Positions 5,353 to 13,080 of a stretch of 64,000 nt of DNA are shown here, piece after piece. How positions within the stretch are numbered: position 1 is the first letter of the stretch; every line of letters begins with the position of its first letter. Below the pieces are notes generated by a model. That model was not told the DNA's origin. It searched no databases and saw only the letters and a list, made by a program, of their open reading frames with translations. This DNA comes from Pseudobutyrivibrio xylanivorans DSM 14809. Its GTDB lineage: Bacteria > Bacillota > Clostridia > Lachnospirales > Lachnospiraceae. The translations under genes were made by a program, and so were the position numbers. The stretch covers positions 1 to 64,000 of the forward strand of contig NZ_FQYQ01000001.1 of the NCBI RefSeq assembly GCF_900141825.1. Reading direction: 5' to 3'.

Positions 5353-6573
5353 ATGAAAAAAATCTATCAAAATCTTAAATTTATAATGGCACTATGGATG
5401 GCAGTTGTTATGCTGGCATCTTTTATAGCCTCACCAATTACTGCTGAGGCGGCCAAGAAAAAAAGCTCAGGAAATGCCACTTATGCAGTGGGTGATGATA
5501 TAGCCTTTGGTCACTTGGATGGAACAATTTTATCCTGGACTATATTGACCTATGACGATACAACAAAGATGGCACTGGTAACCACCCGCAGACCATTGAA
5601 TTCTAAATCTGTAACAGCTTACAGAGCTGCGATAGCTCAGATGTTTAAGCAAAACGGAACCACAGCAGGATATGTAAGATGGTCTGAAAATTATTGGAGA
5701 GGATGGTTGAACCAGACTTTTTACAAGGAATGTTTTAACGATGCTGAGAGGGCGATGATTCAGAAGACAACCCTTTCTGAGCAGGACGCCAAGAATTCTA
5801 TAATGAATTATTATCATGATACTTCCATGGATGCCTTATATGTAAATGGGCAACCAAAGAATTCATTGAATATGGCAATTTATAATTCTCAAACAACAAC
5901 ATCGGATTATGTATTTTTCCTTTCTAGTGATGAGTATACAACTCATAAGGATACAATGAAGAATGAGACACTTCTTCAGTTCCCACTTAGAACAAATTCT
6001 TATGATGATCCTACCTTTGGATTGTTTGGAAATGATACAGATAAATTGATTTATAGAATGTACTATTATGCAGGTGATTCAATTCGACCGGCAATGAATG
6101 TTAAGCTTGGAGAAGTGGAAGAAGATACAAGCGATAGTAGTACCTCGGATAAGGATAAGTCATCAAAGTCAAAAACTGATACGACTACTAAATCTTCAAC
6201 TACATCATCAGCTAAGACAACGTCTACTTCCACAGCGTCAGCCTCAACTGCGACAACTACTGAAACAAAGACTACGAGTAGTAGAAAGTATGCCAATAAC
6301 GGAACCAACGTAGGAGATATATCACTACCTGAGGATTCGGATTATTCTATGAAACCTGGTGATGTGGCGCAGGTAGCAATTGACATGGAATACTTAAATA
6401 GCACTGATAAACAATACAATTGTACATACACTACATCCGATGCCAGTGTACTGACAATCGATTCTAATGGGCAGATTATAGCTGTAAAGAAAGGCTCGGC
6501 TAATGTGACAGTTCGAATGAAAAAGTCTAACGGAAAGATTTATACTATGTCATGTAGAATCGATGTGACATAA
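5353..6573 (+). CDS. Secreted DUF6273-type protein with C-terminal bacterial Ig-like domain
   Basis: A signal peptide is clear (basic start MKKIYQNLKF, hydrophobic core, ASPITAEAA cleavage region near residue 34). Residues about 40-255 have the pattern typical of DUF6273: 'WTILTYDDTTKMALVTTR', 'RWSENYWRGWLNQTFYKECFNDAERAMI', and a closing 'SIRPAMNVKL'. A Ser/Thr/Lys-rich linker (about 260-320) leads to a Big_2-like domain (about 330-406) with 'SDASVLTIDSNGQIIAVKKGSANVTV'. ATG 5353 is preferred over the in-frame TTG at 5347 because TAGGGG lies 6 bases upstream. No anchor is visible, so it is probably released or bound through the linker. Its function is unknown; DUF6273 proteins are common surface proteins in Lachnospiraceae. 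Confidence 0.8.
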   Translation: MKKIYQNLKFIMALWMAVVMLASFIASPITAEAAKKKSSGNATYAVGDDIAFGHLDGTILSWTILTYDDTTKMALVTTRRPLNSKSVTAYRAAIAQMFKQNGTTAGYVRWSENYWRGWLNQTFYKECFNDAERAMIQKTTLSEQDAKNSIMNYYHDTSMDALYVNGQPKNSLNMAIYNSQTTTSDYVFFLSSDEYTTHKDTMKNETLLQFPLRTNSYDDPTFGLFGNDTDKLIYRMYYYAGDSIRPAMNVKLGEVEEDTSDSSTSDKDKSSKSKTDTTTKSSTTSSAKTTSTSTASASTATTTETKTTSSRKYANNGTNVGDISLPEDSDYSMKPGDVAQVAIDMEYLNSTDKQYNCTYTTSDASVLTIDSNGQIIAVKKGSANVTVRMKKSNGKIYTMSCRIDVT

Positions 6574-6587
6574 TAAGGTAGCATATG

Positions 6588-6619
6588 AGCTCTCGGCAAT
6601 ATTGCCGGGAGCTTTTTTA
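6588..6619 (+). terminator. Terminator of the DUF6273 gene
   Basis: Stem AGCTCTCGGCAAT/ATTGCCGGGAGCT is followed by seven T. Confidence 0.9.
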
Positions 6620-6707
6620 GAAATTTTTTATACTTATTTTATTAGTATTCTAGAGAGCAAACAATTATACTATAAGAAGATAAATATCTATTTATAGGAG
6701 GATACAG

Positions 6708-7403
6708 ATGTATTACGGATATGGTTATGATTGGACAATTATATTAGTCTTAATTGGAGCTGCTATCAGTGGAATAGCTTCTTTAAACGTAAGAAGAACT
6801 TATGCTAAATATAGCAAGCTCAGAAATTATAGAGGAATCACTTCTAACGACGTTGCTGAGCATATTTTACATGCGGCAGGTATATATGATGTGAGAATTG
6901 AGAGAATCAGAGGAAATCTTACTGATCATTATTCTCCAAATGAAAAGGTACTTCGTCTTTCAGATGCAGTATATGGTCAGACAAGTGTAGCTGCTCTTGG
7001 GGTAGCTGCTCACGAGTGCGGACATGCTATTCAGCATCAGGAGGGATATGCACCACTTAAGCTTCGTTCAGCATCAGTGCCACTTGCAAATATTGGTTCG
7101 TGGATTTCATGGCCAGTTATTTTGATTGGCCTGTTGATTGGTTATACACCACTTGCTCAGCTGGGAATCTTCTTATTCACATTTGTAGTAGCATTCCAGT
7201 TGATAACACTTCCTGTAGAGTTTGATGCAAGTGCCAGAGCACTTCGTATTTTGGATCAGGATCACATCTTAGAGGGTGAAGAGCATGCAGGCGCTTCAAA
7301 GGTATTAAAGGCAGCTGCCCTCACATATGTTGCAGCATTATTTGCTACTATTCTTCAGTTGCTCAGACTGGTTTACATTGTTAATGGCAGGAGAAGAGAT
7401 TAG
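6708..7403 (+). CDS. YugP-type membrane zinc metallopeptidase
   Basis: This 231-residue protein has an N-terminal membrane segment (residues 8-25), a cytosolic part with the zinc-binding motif AAHECGHAIQHQ (HExxH, about residues 101-111), two further membrane segments around residues 140-170 and a C-terminal one near 205-225. A distal acidic ligand is present in 'PVEFDASARAL'. This is the organisation and length of the Zn_peptidase_2/YugP family. No substrate is established for the family. AGGAGG precedes the ATG. The stop overlaps the GTG start of the next gene by one base, so the acetyltransferase and the AraC gene are probably co-transcribed with it. Confidence 0.88.
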   Translation: MYYGYGYDWTIILVLIGAAISGIASLNVRRTYAKYSKLRNYRGITSNDVAEHILHAAGIYDVRIERIRGNLTDHYSPNEKVLRLSDAVYGQTSVAALGVAAHECGHAIQHQEGYAPLKLRSASVPLANIGSWISWPVILIGLLIGYTPLAQLGIFLFTFVVAFQLITLPVEFDASARALRILDQDHILEGEEHAGASKVLKAAALTYVAALFATILQLLRLVYIVNGRRRD

Positions 7404-8155
7404 TGACAACTTATCTTAAGAGCACTATCAAAGTTAATAAGTTAGAAGATTTACAGCCTGACTATCCGCAAGGGGTTCTTGTACTCTCGGACAGCCAGGC
7501 TGTTCTTGATGAGTGCAATGCTAAGGGGATTCCTGTGGCAGGTTATGAGCACGAAGGTGTTACAGGTCTTAAATGTGACCAGCTGCTTCTTGATGTTGAT
7601 GAGGTGGAGGATGAAGATTTTGAAAATATCTACCGCAGATGCAAAGGAATACCGTGGGATATAGCAACGACTGAACGCACATATATCAGGGAGTTTTCCA
7701 TGGATGATTTAGATGATTTGGTGGCTCTTTACGATAAGCCAGGGATGACCGATTACATGGAGCCTCTTTTTGATTATGAAGAGGAAAAGACTTACGAGAA
7801 GAATTATATCGAGTACATTTATAAGCTTTATGGCTTTGGAATGTGGTTGATTTATGATAAAATTACGGGTGAACTTATTGGTAGAGCAGGAATCGAGGTA
7901 AGGGAGACCTGTGAAGAAGATGGTCAGGCAGAGTTGGGGTTTTGCATTGCTTCAGATCATTGGAAACAGGGACTGGCCTATGAAGTTTGCTCGAAAATAG
8001 TTCAGCTTGCAAGGGACGAATATGGCATGAAAAGTCTCATAGCCAGATGTGCCCCTGAAAACAAAGCAAGCATAAGGTTATTAGAGAAATTGGGATTCAG
8101 CTTTCAGTATTTTCAGGAGGATGGAGACCGCAGGTATTTTATGGAGATATGTTAG
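7403..8155 (+). CDS. GNAT-family N-acetyltransferase with N-terminal extra domain
   Basis: Residues about 90-250 form a RimJ/RimL-like acetyltransferase: 'TYIREFSMDDLDDLVALYD', the acetyl-CoA strand and loop 'AELGFCIASDHWKQGLAYEVCSKIV', and 'IARCAPENKASIRLLEKLGFSF'. Residues 1-85 form a small alpha/beta segment ('GVLVLSDSQAVLDECNAKGIPVAGYEHEG') that resembles half of a HAD-type fold; I have seen this arrangement in related Clostridia. The start is GTG at 7403, overlapping the upstream TAG by one base and preceded by GGAGAAGAG. The substrate (protein N-terminus, ribosomal protein or small molecule) cannot be told. The AraC gene follows with no gap. Confidence 0.83.
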   Translation: MTTYLKSTIKVNKLEDLQPDYPQGVLVLSDSQAVLDECNAKGIPVAGYEHEGVTGLKCDQLLLDVDEVEDEDFENIYRRCKGIPWDIATTERTYIREFSMDDLDDLVALYDKPGMTDYMEPLFDYEEEKTYEKNYIEYIYKLYGFGMWLIYDKITGELIGRAGIEVRETCEEDGQAELGFCIASDHWKQGLAYEVCSKIVQLARDEYGMKSLIARCAPENKASIRLLEKLGFSFQYFQEDGDRRYFMEIC

Positions 8156-8983
8156 ATGGATTTAAAGGATTATCAACACGAGGTAGTAGTCACTGATGCG
8201 GGGCTTCCTTTCAAGCTTTTTTCATTTGAGGGAGCTAGTGGCAATTATATTCGTGACAAGCATTGGCATCGTTCAATTGAGATTTTTGCAGTATGGGAGG
8301 GCAAACTAGATTTCACACTTCACGATAAGAAATTTCCACTTAGTAATGGTGAATTTGTTATTGTAAACAGTAATGAGGTACACAGTATCCTGGCACCAAA
8401 TCCTAATAAAACAGTGGTGCTTCAGATACCACAGGATACTTTCGCAGAATATTTTACAGATGACCAGTTTATCTGGTTTTCACATGGTGACAGAGAATCA
8501 GATCACCGTGTATTTACCCTTCTTCAGGAGATGTTTCTTATTTACACAAATGGAGAAGAGGGCAATAAGCTTCAGGTTCTCAGCTTGTACTATGAGCTTT
8601 TGTACATCCTTGTTACTAAGTATCGTAAGTTCAATGTTAACGAGGAGATTGTAAAGAGTAATAAACAGTTAAAGAAGCTTTCTAGTATTACAAGATACAT
8701 GAAAGACCATTATGCAGAACCGCTTTCTCTTGAGTTGATGGCAGATCAGTTTAACTATTCACCATCATATTTGTCTCGTATGTTCCAGAAGCATGCTGGA
8801 ATTAATTTTAAGGATTATCTTCTTGGTATTCGCTTAGAGCATGCAGTTCGCGAGCTTGAGGAGACTGGAGGGCAGATTGTTGATATCGCCCTTGGCAACG
8901 GATTTCCTAATTCTAAGGCATTCTCAAATGCTTTTAGGGAAAAGTATGGAGTGCTTCCAAGTGAGTATAGAAAGAACAACTAA
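8156..8983 (+). CDS. AraC-family regulator with cupin sensor domain
   Basis: The 275-residue protein has an N-terminal cupin (residues about 20-100: 'KHWHRSIEIFAVWEGKLDF', 'FPLSNGEFVIVNSNEVHSI') and a C-terminal double helix-turn-helix (about 175-273: 'LSLELMADQFNYSPSYLSRMFQKHAGINFKDYLLGIRLEHAV', 'IVDIALGNGFPNSKAFSNAFREKYGVLPSEYRK'). These are standard AraC/XylS features, and proteins of this type usually activate sugar-use genes in response to a ligand bound in the cupin. The ATG follows directly on the stop of the acetyltransferase gene. No neighbouring sugar gene shows its target, and the FMN-controlled rib operon is an unlikely one. Its ligand is unknown. Confidence 0.87.
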   Translation: MDLKDYQHEVVVTDAGLPFKLFSFEGASGNYIRDKHWHRSIEIFAVWEGKLDFTLHDKKFPLSNGEFVIVNSNEVHSILAPNPNKTVVLQIPQDTFAEYFTDDQFIWFSHGDRESDHRVFTLLQEMFLIYTNGEEGNKLQVLSLYYELLYILVTKYRKFNVNEEIVKSNKQLKKLSSITRYMKDHYAEPLSLELMADQFNYSPSYLSRMFQKHAGINFKDYLLGIRLEHAVRELEETGGQIVDIALGNGFPNSKAFSNAFREKYGVLPSEYRKNN

Positions 8984-8998
8984 ATAGAAGATTATGAC

Positions 8999-9029
8999 AG
9001 AGCAGCTTCATTTTGAGGTTGCTCTTTTT
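8999..9029 (+). terminator. Terminator of the YugP-GNAT-AraC operon
   Basis: Arms AGAGCAGCTTCA and TGAGGTTGCTCT pair with two mismatches and are followed by five T. Confidence 0.8.
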
Positions 9030-9050
9030 GCCTATAGTTATTTTGGGTAC

Positions 9051-9080
9051 AAAAAAAGCACCAAGTAAAACTTGATGCTT
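9051..9080 (-). terminator. Terminator of tRNA-Lys(CTT)
   Basis: On the minus strand, AAGCATCAAG/CTTGGTGCTT is followed by a T tract (A tract 9051-9057 on the plus strand). Confidence 0.85.
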
Positions 9081-9083
9081 GAG

Positions 9084-9156
9084 TGCGCGACCAGGGGTTC
9101 GAACCCTGGACACCCTGATTAAGAGTCAGGTGCTCTGCCAGCTGAGCTAGTCGCGC
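9084..9156 (-). tRNA. tRNA-Lys (anticodon CTT)
   Basis: On the minus strand the acceptor GCGCGAC/GTCGCGC, D arm GCTC/GAGC, anticodon stem CTGA around CTCTTAA and T arm CCAGG GTTCGAA CCCTGG are complete in 73 nt. It is a single gene convergent with the AraC operon. Confidence 0.97.
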
Positions 9157-9257
9157 TTATATGTAAAGCTGTTTTTCAACAGCAACGATAATTATTATAT
9201 AAGGTTTTCAAAATTTTGCAAGCCCTAATTTGAAAAAAATTATTTTTTTTTTGATTC

Positions 9258-9286
9258 TTGACAGCAGTAGGAAGGTGTCGTAGTAT
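9258..9286 (+). promoter_or_regulatory. Promoter of the riboflavin operon
   Basis: TTGACA (9258-9263), a 17-base spacer and TAGTAT (9281-9286) end about 15 bases before the start of the FMN riboswitch. Confidence 0.85.
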
Positions 9287-9301
9287 TTACTCAATTAAAT
9301 A

Positions 9302-9411
9302 GTATCTTCAGGGCAGGGTGCGATTCCCTACCGGTGGTATAGCCCACGAGCCGCAAGGCATGATTCGGTGTGATTCCGAAGCCGACAGTATAGTCTGGAT
9401 GAAAGAAGATG
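9302..9411 (+). promoter_or_regulatory. FMN riboswitch (RFN element)
   Basis: The closing stem ATCTTC/GAAGAT, the conserved 'AGGGCAGGGTG' and 'GATTCCCTACCGGTGGTATAGC' segments, 'CCCACGAGCCG', 'GATTCGGTG' and 'TTCCGAAGCCGACAGTATAGTC' are all present in the order of the RFN element. It stands between the rib promoter and ribD. FMN binding is expected to shut down the operon through one of the hairpins that follow. Confidence 0.96.
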
Positions 9412-9436
9412 GTAGTTTATTTGTGGAACATATTTG

Positions 9437-9470
9437 CTCTGAGATTATTTTATAGTCTCAGAGTATTTTT
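9437..9470 (+). terminator. First hairpin of the riboswitch expression platform
   Basis: Arms CTCTGAGA and TCTCAGAG enclose a loop of about 11 bases, followed by TATTTTT. It is a candidate FMN-dependent terminator 25 bases after the aptamer. Confidence 0.75.
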
Positions 9471-9493
9471 AGTTTAAGGGATGAACTATATTT

Positions 9494-9525
9494 GGCCTTG
9501 GAATTTTTCCAAGGCCATTTTTTAT
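9494..9525 (+). terminator. Second hairpin of the riboswitch expression platform
   Basis: A strong stem GGCCTTGGAA/TTTCCAAGGCC is followed by ATTTTTTATTT, ending just before the ribD Shine-Dalgarno (GGGAGG, 9528-9533). It is a second candidate terminator in tandem with the first. Confidence 0.8.
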
Positions 9526-9539
9526 TTGGGAGGAAAAGA

Positions 9540-10628
9540 ATGGAAGACAAGGAATACATGCAGCGAGCGATTATGCTTGCGAAGCTTGGAGCAGGATTCG
9601 TAAATCCGAATCCAATGGTAGGTGCAGTAATCGTCAAGAATGGGAAGATTATTGGCGAAGGCTACCACAGAAAATATGGTGATTTACATGCAGAGCGAAA
9701 CGCGTTGAGAGATTGTTCGGAATCCCCTGAGGGTGCCACAATGTACGTAACCTTAGAGCCGTGCTGTCACTATGGAAAGACACCACCTTGTACAGAGGCT
9801 ATTATCGAAAGTGGTATTACAAGAGTGGTAATAGGAACACTTGATGTAAATCCCGTTGTGGCGGGTAAAGGAGCCAGAATTCTCATGGAGAACGGTATCA
9901 AGGTAGAAGTAGGGTTGCTTGAAAAAGAGTGTAAAAAACTGAACCGCGTGTTTAACAAATACATGTCTTCCAAGCGTCCATATGTAGTCATGAAATATGC
10001 AATGACGGCTGATGGAAAGATAGCCACAGTGACAGGGGAGTCAAAGTGGATAACTGGAGATGAGGCGCGGACGAATGTGCACAGACTTAGGAAGAATCTG
10101 TCGGGGATAATGGTAGGAGTTTCTACTGTAATAATGGATGATCCTGGTCTTGATTGCAGACTTGATGAGCCAGCAAAGAATCCGGTAAGAATTATTTGTG
10201 ATTCGCATTTACGTACACCACTTACATCAAAGGTGGTAAAAACTGCAGATGAAATCGAGACGATAATTGCCACATCATCTGATGATAAGAAAAAGGTCGC
10301 TGAGTTTAAGAAAAAAGGTTGCAGAGTAATAAATATTCCACAGGCAGAAAATGGGATTGATCTGAATGTACTGATGGAAAGACTTGGAGAGATGGGCATA
10401 GACAGTGTGCTTTTAGAGGGTGGCGGAACACTAAATTACAGTGCCTTGGAGAGCAAGATTGTAGATGAGATTCATGTCCATATGGCTCCAAAGATTTTTG
10501 GAGGAAGCAGCAAATCTCCAGTAGAGGGACTTGGCATTGAAAATATAAATGATGCTATTCGCCTGAATCCAATCGAGACAGTATGGGCGGGAGAAGATTT
10601 GATTATAGAAAATGAGGTTATTTATTAA
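9540..10628 (+). CDS. ribD: Bifunctional riboflavin deaminase/reductase RibD
   Basis: This 362-residue protein carries both enzymes for steps two and three of riboflavin synthesis from GTP. Residues 1-145 are the deaminase with the zinc motifs HAERNAL and EPCCHYGKTPPCT. Residues about 147-362 are the NADPH-dependent reductase ('YVVMKYAMTADGKIATVTGESKWIT', 'SVLLEGGGTLNYSAL'). The start at 9540 is chosen because GGGAGG stands 6 bases upstream; the longer frame from 9492 would run through the terminator hairpin. The operon ribD-ribE-ribBA-ribH has overlapping junctions and is headed by the FMN riboswitch. The TAA stop overlaps the ribE ATG (TAATG). Confidence 0.96.
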   Translation: MEDKEYMQRAIMLAKLGAGFVNPNPMVGAVIVKNGKIIGEGYHRKYGDLHAERNALRDCSESPEGATMYVTLEPCCHYGKTPPCTEAIIESGITRVVIGTLDVNPVVAGKGARILMENGIKVEVGLLEKECKKLNRVFNKYMSSKRPYVVMKYAMTADGKIATVTGESKWITGDEARTNVHRLRKNLSGIMVGVSTVIMDDPGLDCRLDEPAKNPVRIICDSHLRTPLTSKVVKTADEIETIIATSSDDKKKVAEFKKKGCRVINIPQAENGIDLNVLMERLGEMGIDSVLLEGGGTLNYSALESKIVDEIHVHMAPKIFGGSSKSPVEGLGIENINDAIRLNPIETVWAGEDLIIENEVIY

Positions 10629-11260
10629 TGTTTACTGGAATTATTGAGGAGCTGGGAAAGGTTCAAAGAATCGAAAGAGGAGGCAAGCAGCAGCGCATTA
10701 CCATCGGCTGTAGCAAAATCCTTGAGGATGTTCATATGGGTGACAGCATAGCTGTAAATGGTGTTTGCCTGACTGTGGTTGAACATAGTGCAAATGGTTT
10801 TTCTGCGGATGTAATGAATGAGACGTTTTCCCGTTCCAGTCTTGGGTCTCTTACAGTTGGAAGCCCCGTGGATTTGGAAAGAGCTATGGCTGCAAATGGC
10901 AGGTTTGGAGGCCATATTGTCAGTGGACATATCGATGGTACAGGAAAGATAAAAAGCATAAGACAGGATGGCAATGCAGTCTGGTTCGAGATAAAGACTG
11001 ATGGAAAGATAATGGATGGAATCGTTGAAAAAGGCTCTATCACAATAGATGGAATCAGCCTGACTGTGGCAGATGTGAGCCGTGACAGCTTTAAGGTAAG
11101 TATCATACCCCACACCTTAAAGGAGACAGTTTTAGGTCATAAGAAAATTGGGGATGTAGTTAATCTGGAAAATGATGTGGTTGGAAAATATATAAAGAAG
11201 TTTTTAGGAAGGGAAGAAAAATGCGAAGAGAATCGATTGAAAGAGCTATTGATGATTTGA
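10628..11260 (+). CDS. ribE: Riboflavin synthase (alpha subunit)
   Basis: The 210-residue protein has two homologous lumazine-binding halves: residues 1-95 starting [12 protein letters not shown], and about 98-200 with '[15 protein letters not shown]' and '[13 protein letters not shown]'. The N-terminal MFTGIIE and the duplicated 'SI.V.G.CLTV' segments are diagnostic. It converts two 6,7-dimethyl-8-ribityllumazine molecules to riboflavin plus the diaminouracil. Translation is coupled to ribD through TAATG. The last 13 codons overlap the start of ribBA in another frame, a longer overlap than usual. The C-terminal tail after 'KFLGREEK' is therefore probably dispensable. The gene symbol follows E. 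coli usage. Confidence 0.95.
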   Translation: MFTGIIEELGKVQRIERGGKQQRITIGCSKILEDVHMGDSIAVNGVCLTVVEHSANGFSADVMNETFSRSSLGSLTVGSPVDLERAMAANGRFGGHIVSGHIDGTGKIKSIRQDGNAVWFEIKTDGKIMDGIVEKGSITIDGISLTVADVSRDSFKVSIIPHTLKETVLGHKKIGDVVNLENDVVGKYIKKFLGREEKCEENRLKELLMI

Positions 11261-12426
11261 AAAATGGCAAGGTCATCATGGTTATGGATGATGAAGGTCG
11301 TGAGAATGAAGGAGATTTTATCTGTGCAGCAGAGTTTGCTACTACAGAAAATGTAAACCTTATGGCATCTGTGGGGAGAGGTCTTATCTGTATGCCAATG
11401 AGCGAGGAGCTTGCTTATAAGCTGGCACTTCCGCCAATGGTGAGCCACAACACTGATAACCACGAAACCGCATTTACGGTATCTATTGACCATGTGGATA
11501 CCACCACAGGAATATCAGCAGCAGAGCGTGGCCTTACAGCAAGAAGCTGTGTTAAGGATAATGTGAGCCCTTTGGAATTTAGACGTCCAGGACACATGTT
11601 TCCACTGGTTGCCAAGGCAGGGGGCGTCATTGAGCGCCCAGGCCATACAGAGGCCACTGTGGATTTAATGAAGCTGGCAGGTCTTAAGGAATGTGGTCTT
11701 TGCTGTGAGATTATGGCTGAGGATGGCACCATGATGCGTGGAACGGCATTGCGTAAGCTAGCAGAGAATATGGGGATAACCTTTATCACAATCCCTGAGC
11801 TTGTGGAATATCGCAAGGTCTATGACAAGCTGGTAGAGTGCGTTTCTATTGCAAAGATGCCTACACGCTACGGCGAGTTCATGGCACACTGCTATATCAA
11901 CAAGTTAAATGGAGAACATCATGTAGCGCTGGTTATGGGAGATATTACAGATGGCAGAGATGTCCTTTGCCGTGTTCATTCTGAGTGTCTCACAGGAGAT
12001 GTTTTTGGTTCTATGAGATGCGACTGCGGGCAGCAGTTTGATGCAGCCATGAAGGCAATCGCAAGGGAAGGACGAGGAGTGCTTTTATACATGCGCCAAG
12101 AGGGCCGAGGCATTGGGCTTGTCAATAAGCTAAAGGCGTACAAGCTTCAGGATGAAGGCATGGACACACTTGATGCAAACATTGCACTTGGCTTCCCTGG
12201 AGATTTAAGGGAGTACTACACAGGTGCCCAGATTTTACGTGACCTTGGAATTCATTCGCTGGAGCTTCTCACAAATAATCCTGACAAGGTTTACCAGTTG
12301 TCTGATTATGGAATGGATATTTCCAAGAGAGTGCCTATTGAAATAGAAGCAAATAAATATGATGTGTTCTATCTGAAAACAAAGAAAGCAAGAATGGGTC
12401 ATATATTAGAAGTAAAAGATGCATAA
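11221..12426 (+). CDS. ribBA: Bifunctional DHBP synthase / GTP cyclohydrolase II
   Basis: The 401-residue fusion has the 3,4-dihydroxy-2-butanone 4-phosphate synthase at residues 1-200 ('[20 protein letters not shown]', '[16 protein letters not shown]', '[11 protein letters not shown]') and GTP cyclohydrolase II at about 205-400. The latter has the zinc site '[17 protein letters not shown]', the catalytic 'RQEGRGIGL' and '[15 protein letters not shown]'. Both substrates of the pathway are therefore supplied by one protein. The ATG is preceded by AGGAAGGGAAG and lies inside the ribE reading frame. All active-site motifs are intact. Confidence 0.96.
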   Translation: MRRESIERAIDDLKNGKVIMVMDDEGRENEGDFICAAEFATTENVNLMASVGRGLICMPMSEELAYKLALPPMVSHNTDNHETAFTVSIDHVDTTTGISAAERGLTARSCVKDNVSPLEFRRPGHMFPLVAKAGGVIERPGHTEATVDLMKLAGLKECGLCCEIMAEDGTMMRGTALRKLAENMGITFITIPELVEYRKVYDKLVECVSIAKMPTRYGEFMAHCYINKLNGEHHVALVMGDITDGRDVLCRVHSECLTGDVFGSMRCDCGQQFDAAMKAIAREGRGVLLYMRQEGRGIGLVNKLKAYKLQDEGMDTLDANIALGFPGDLREYYTGAQILRDLGIHSLELLTNNPDKVYQLSDYGMDISKRVPIEIEANKYDVFYLKTKKARMGHILEVKDA

Positions 12427-12448
12427 ATAAAAGAAGGAGATAATGATA

Positions 12449-12913
12449 ATGAAAGTTTACGAAGGAAAATTAGTATCAGAAGGTGTGAAGGTAGGTATTG
12501 TTGTGGCTCGTTTTAATGAGTTCATCACATCAAAATTATTAGGTGGAGCCATTGATGGCCTTAAGCGTGAAAACGTAAAAGAAGAGGACATTGATGTGGC
12601 ATGGGTACCAGGAGCCTTTGAGATTCCACTTATTGCAAAGAAGATGGCAGAAAGTAAAAAATATGACGCTGTAATCTGTCTTGGCGCAGTAATCCGTGGC
12701 GCAACATCACACTATGATTATGTTTGCTCTGAGGTTTCAAAGGGAGTGGCACAGGTAAGCATGAGTGCAGGAATCCCTGTAATGTTTGGAGTTTTAACGA
12801 CCGATACAATTGAGCAGGCTGTAGAGCGAGCTGGTACAAAAGCTGGTAATAAAGGCTTTGAATGTGCTCAGGGAGCTATCGAAATGGTCAATCTTATCCG
12901 TGAAATGAAGTAG
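12449..12913 (+). CDS. ribH: 6,7-dimethyl-8-ribityllumazine synthase
   Basis: The product (154 residues from ATG 12449) starts MKVYEGKLV and carries the family motifs '[16 protein letters not shown]', '[10 protein letters not shown]', '[16 protein letters not shown]' and '[19 protein letters not shown]'. It joins the ribulose-derived butanone phosphate with the diaminouracil to make lumazine, the RibE substrate. ATG 12449 is preferred over ATG 12443 because AAGGAGA (12434-12440) is 8-9 bases away rather than 2-3. Family members form 60-mer or pentamer shells. It is the last gene of the operon; a weak inverted repeat follows rather than a strong terminator. Confidence 0.95.
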   Translation: MKVYEGKLVSEGVKVGIVVARFNEFITSKLLGGAIDGLKRENVKEEDIDVAWVPGAFEIPLIAKKMAESKKYDAVICLGAVIRGATSHYDYVCSEVSKGVAQVSMSAGIPVMFGVLTTDTIEQAVERAGTKAGNKGFECAQGAIEMVNLIREMK

Positions 12914-12971
12914 AATTTTGACATAATCAACAAAAGAAAGTCAAAAAAATTCCATCACGTAGTAAATTTTT

Positions 12972-13035
12972 AAAAGTCTCTAAAATTTTTTGTCTGATAT
13001 TATAATCATACAAAATAAACGTTTTAGAGGCTTTT
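12972..13035 (+). promoter_or_regulatory. 14-bp inverted repeat flanking the -10 box upstream of the isomerase gene
   Basis: AAAAGTCTCTAAAA (12972-12985) pairs with TTTTAGAGGCTTTT (13022-13035), with one G-T pair. The 36-base interval contains TATAAT (13001-13006). The right arm is followed by ATTTTTTG. It could be a paired operator around the promoter, or a large-loop terminator for ribH. Confidence 0.5.
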
Positions 13036-13080
13036 ATTTTTTGTAAAAGGAAGCCGGTAGTATTAAGGAGGGTAATGACA

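Noticed and set aside
9770-10399. A 209-codon open frame antisense to ribD
   Set aside because: ribD is certain from its motifs; the antisense frame has no motif or ribosome binding site.
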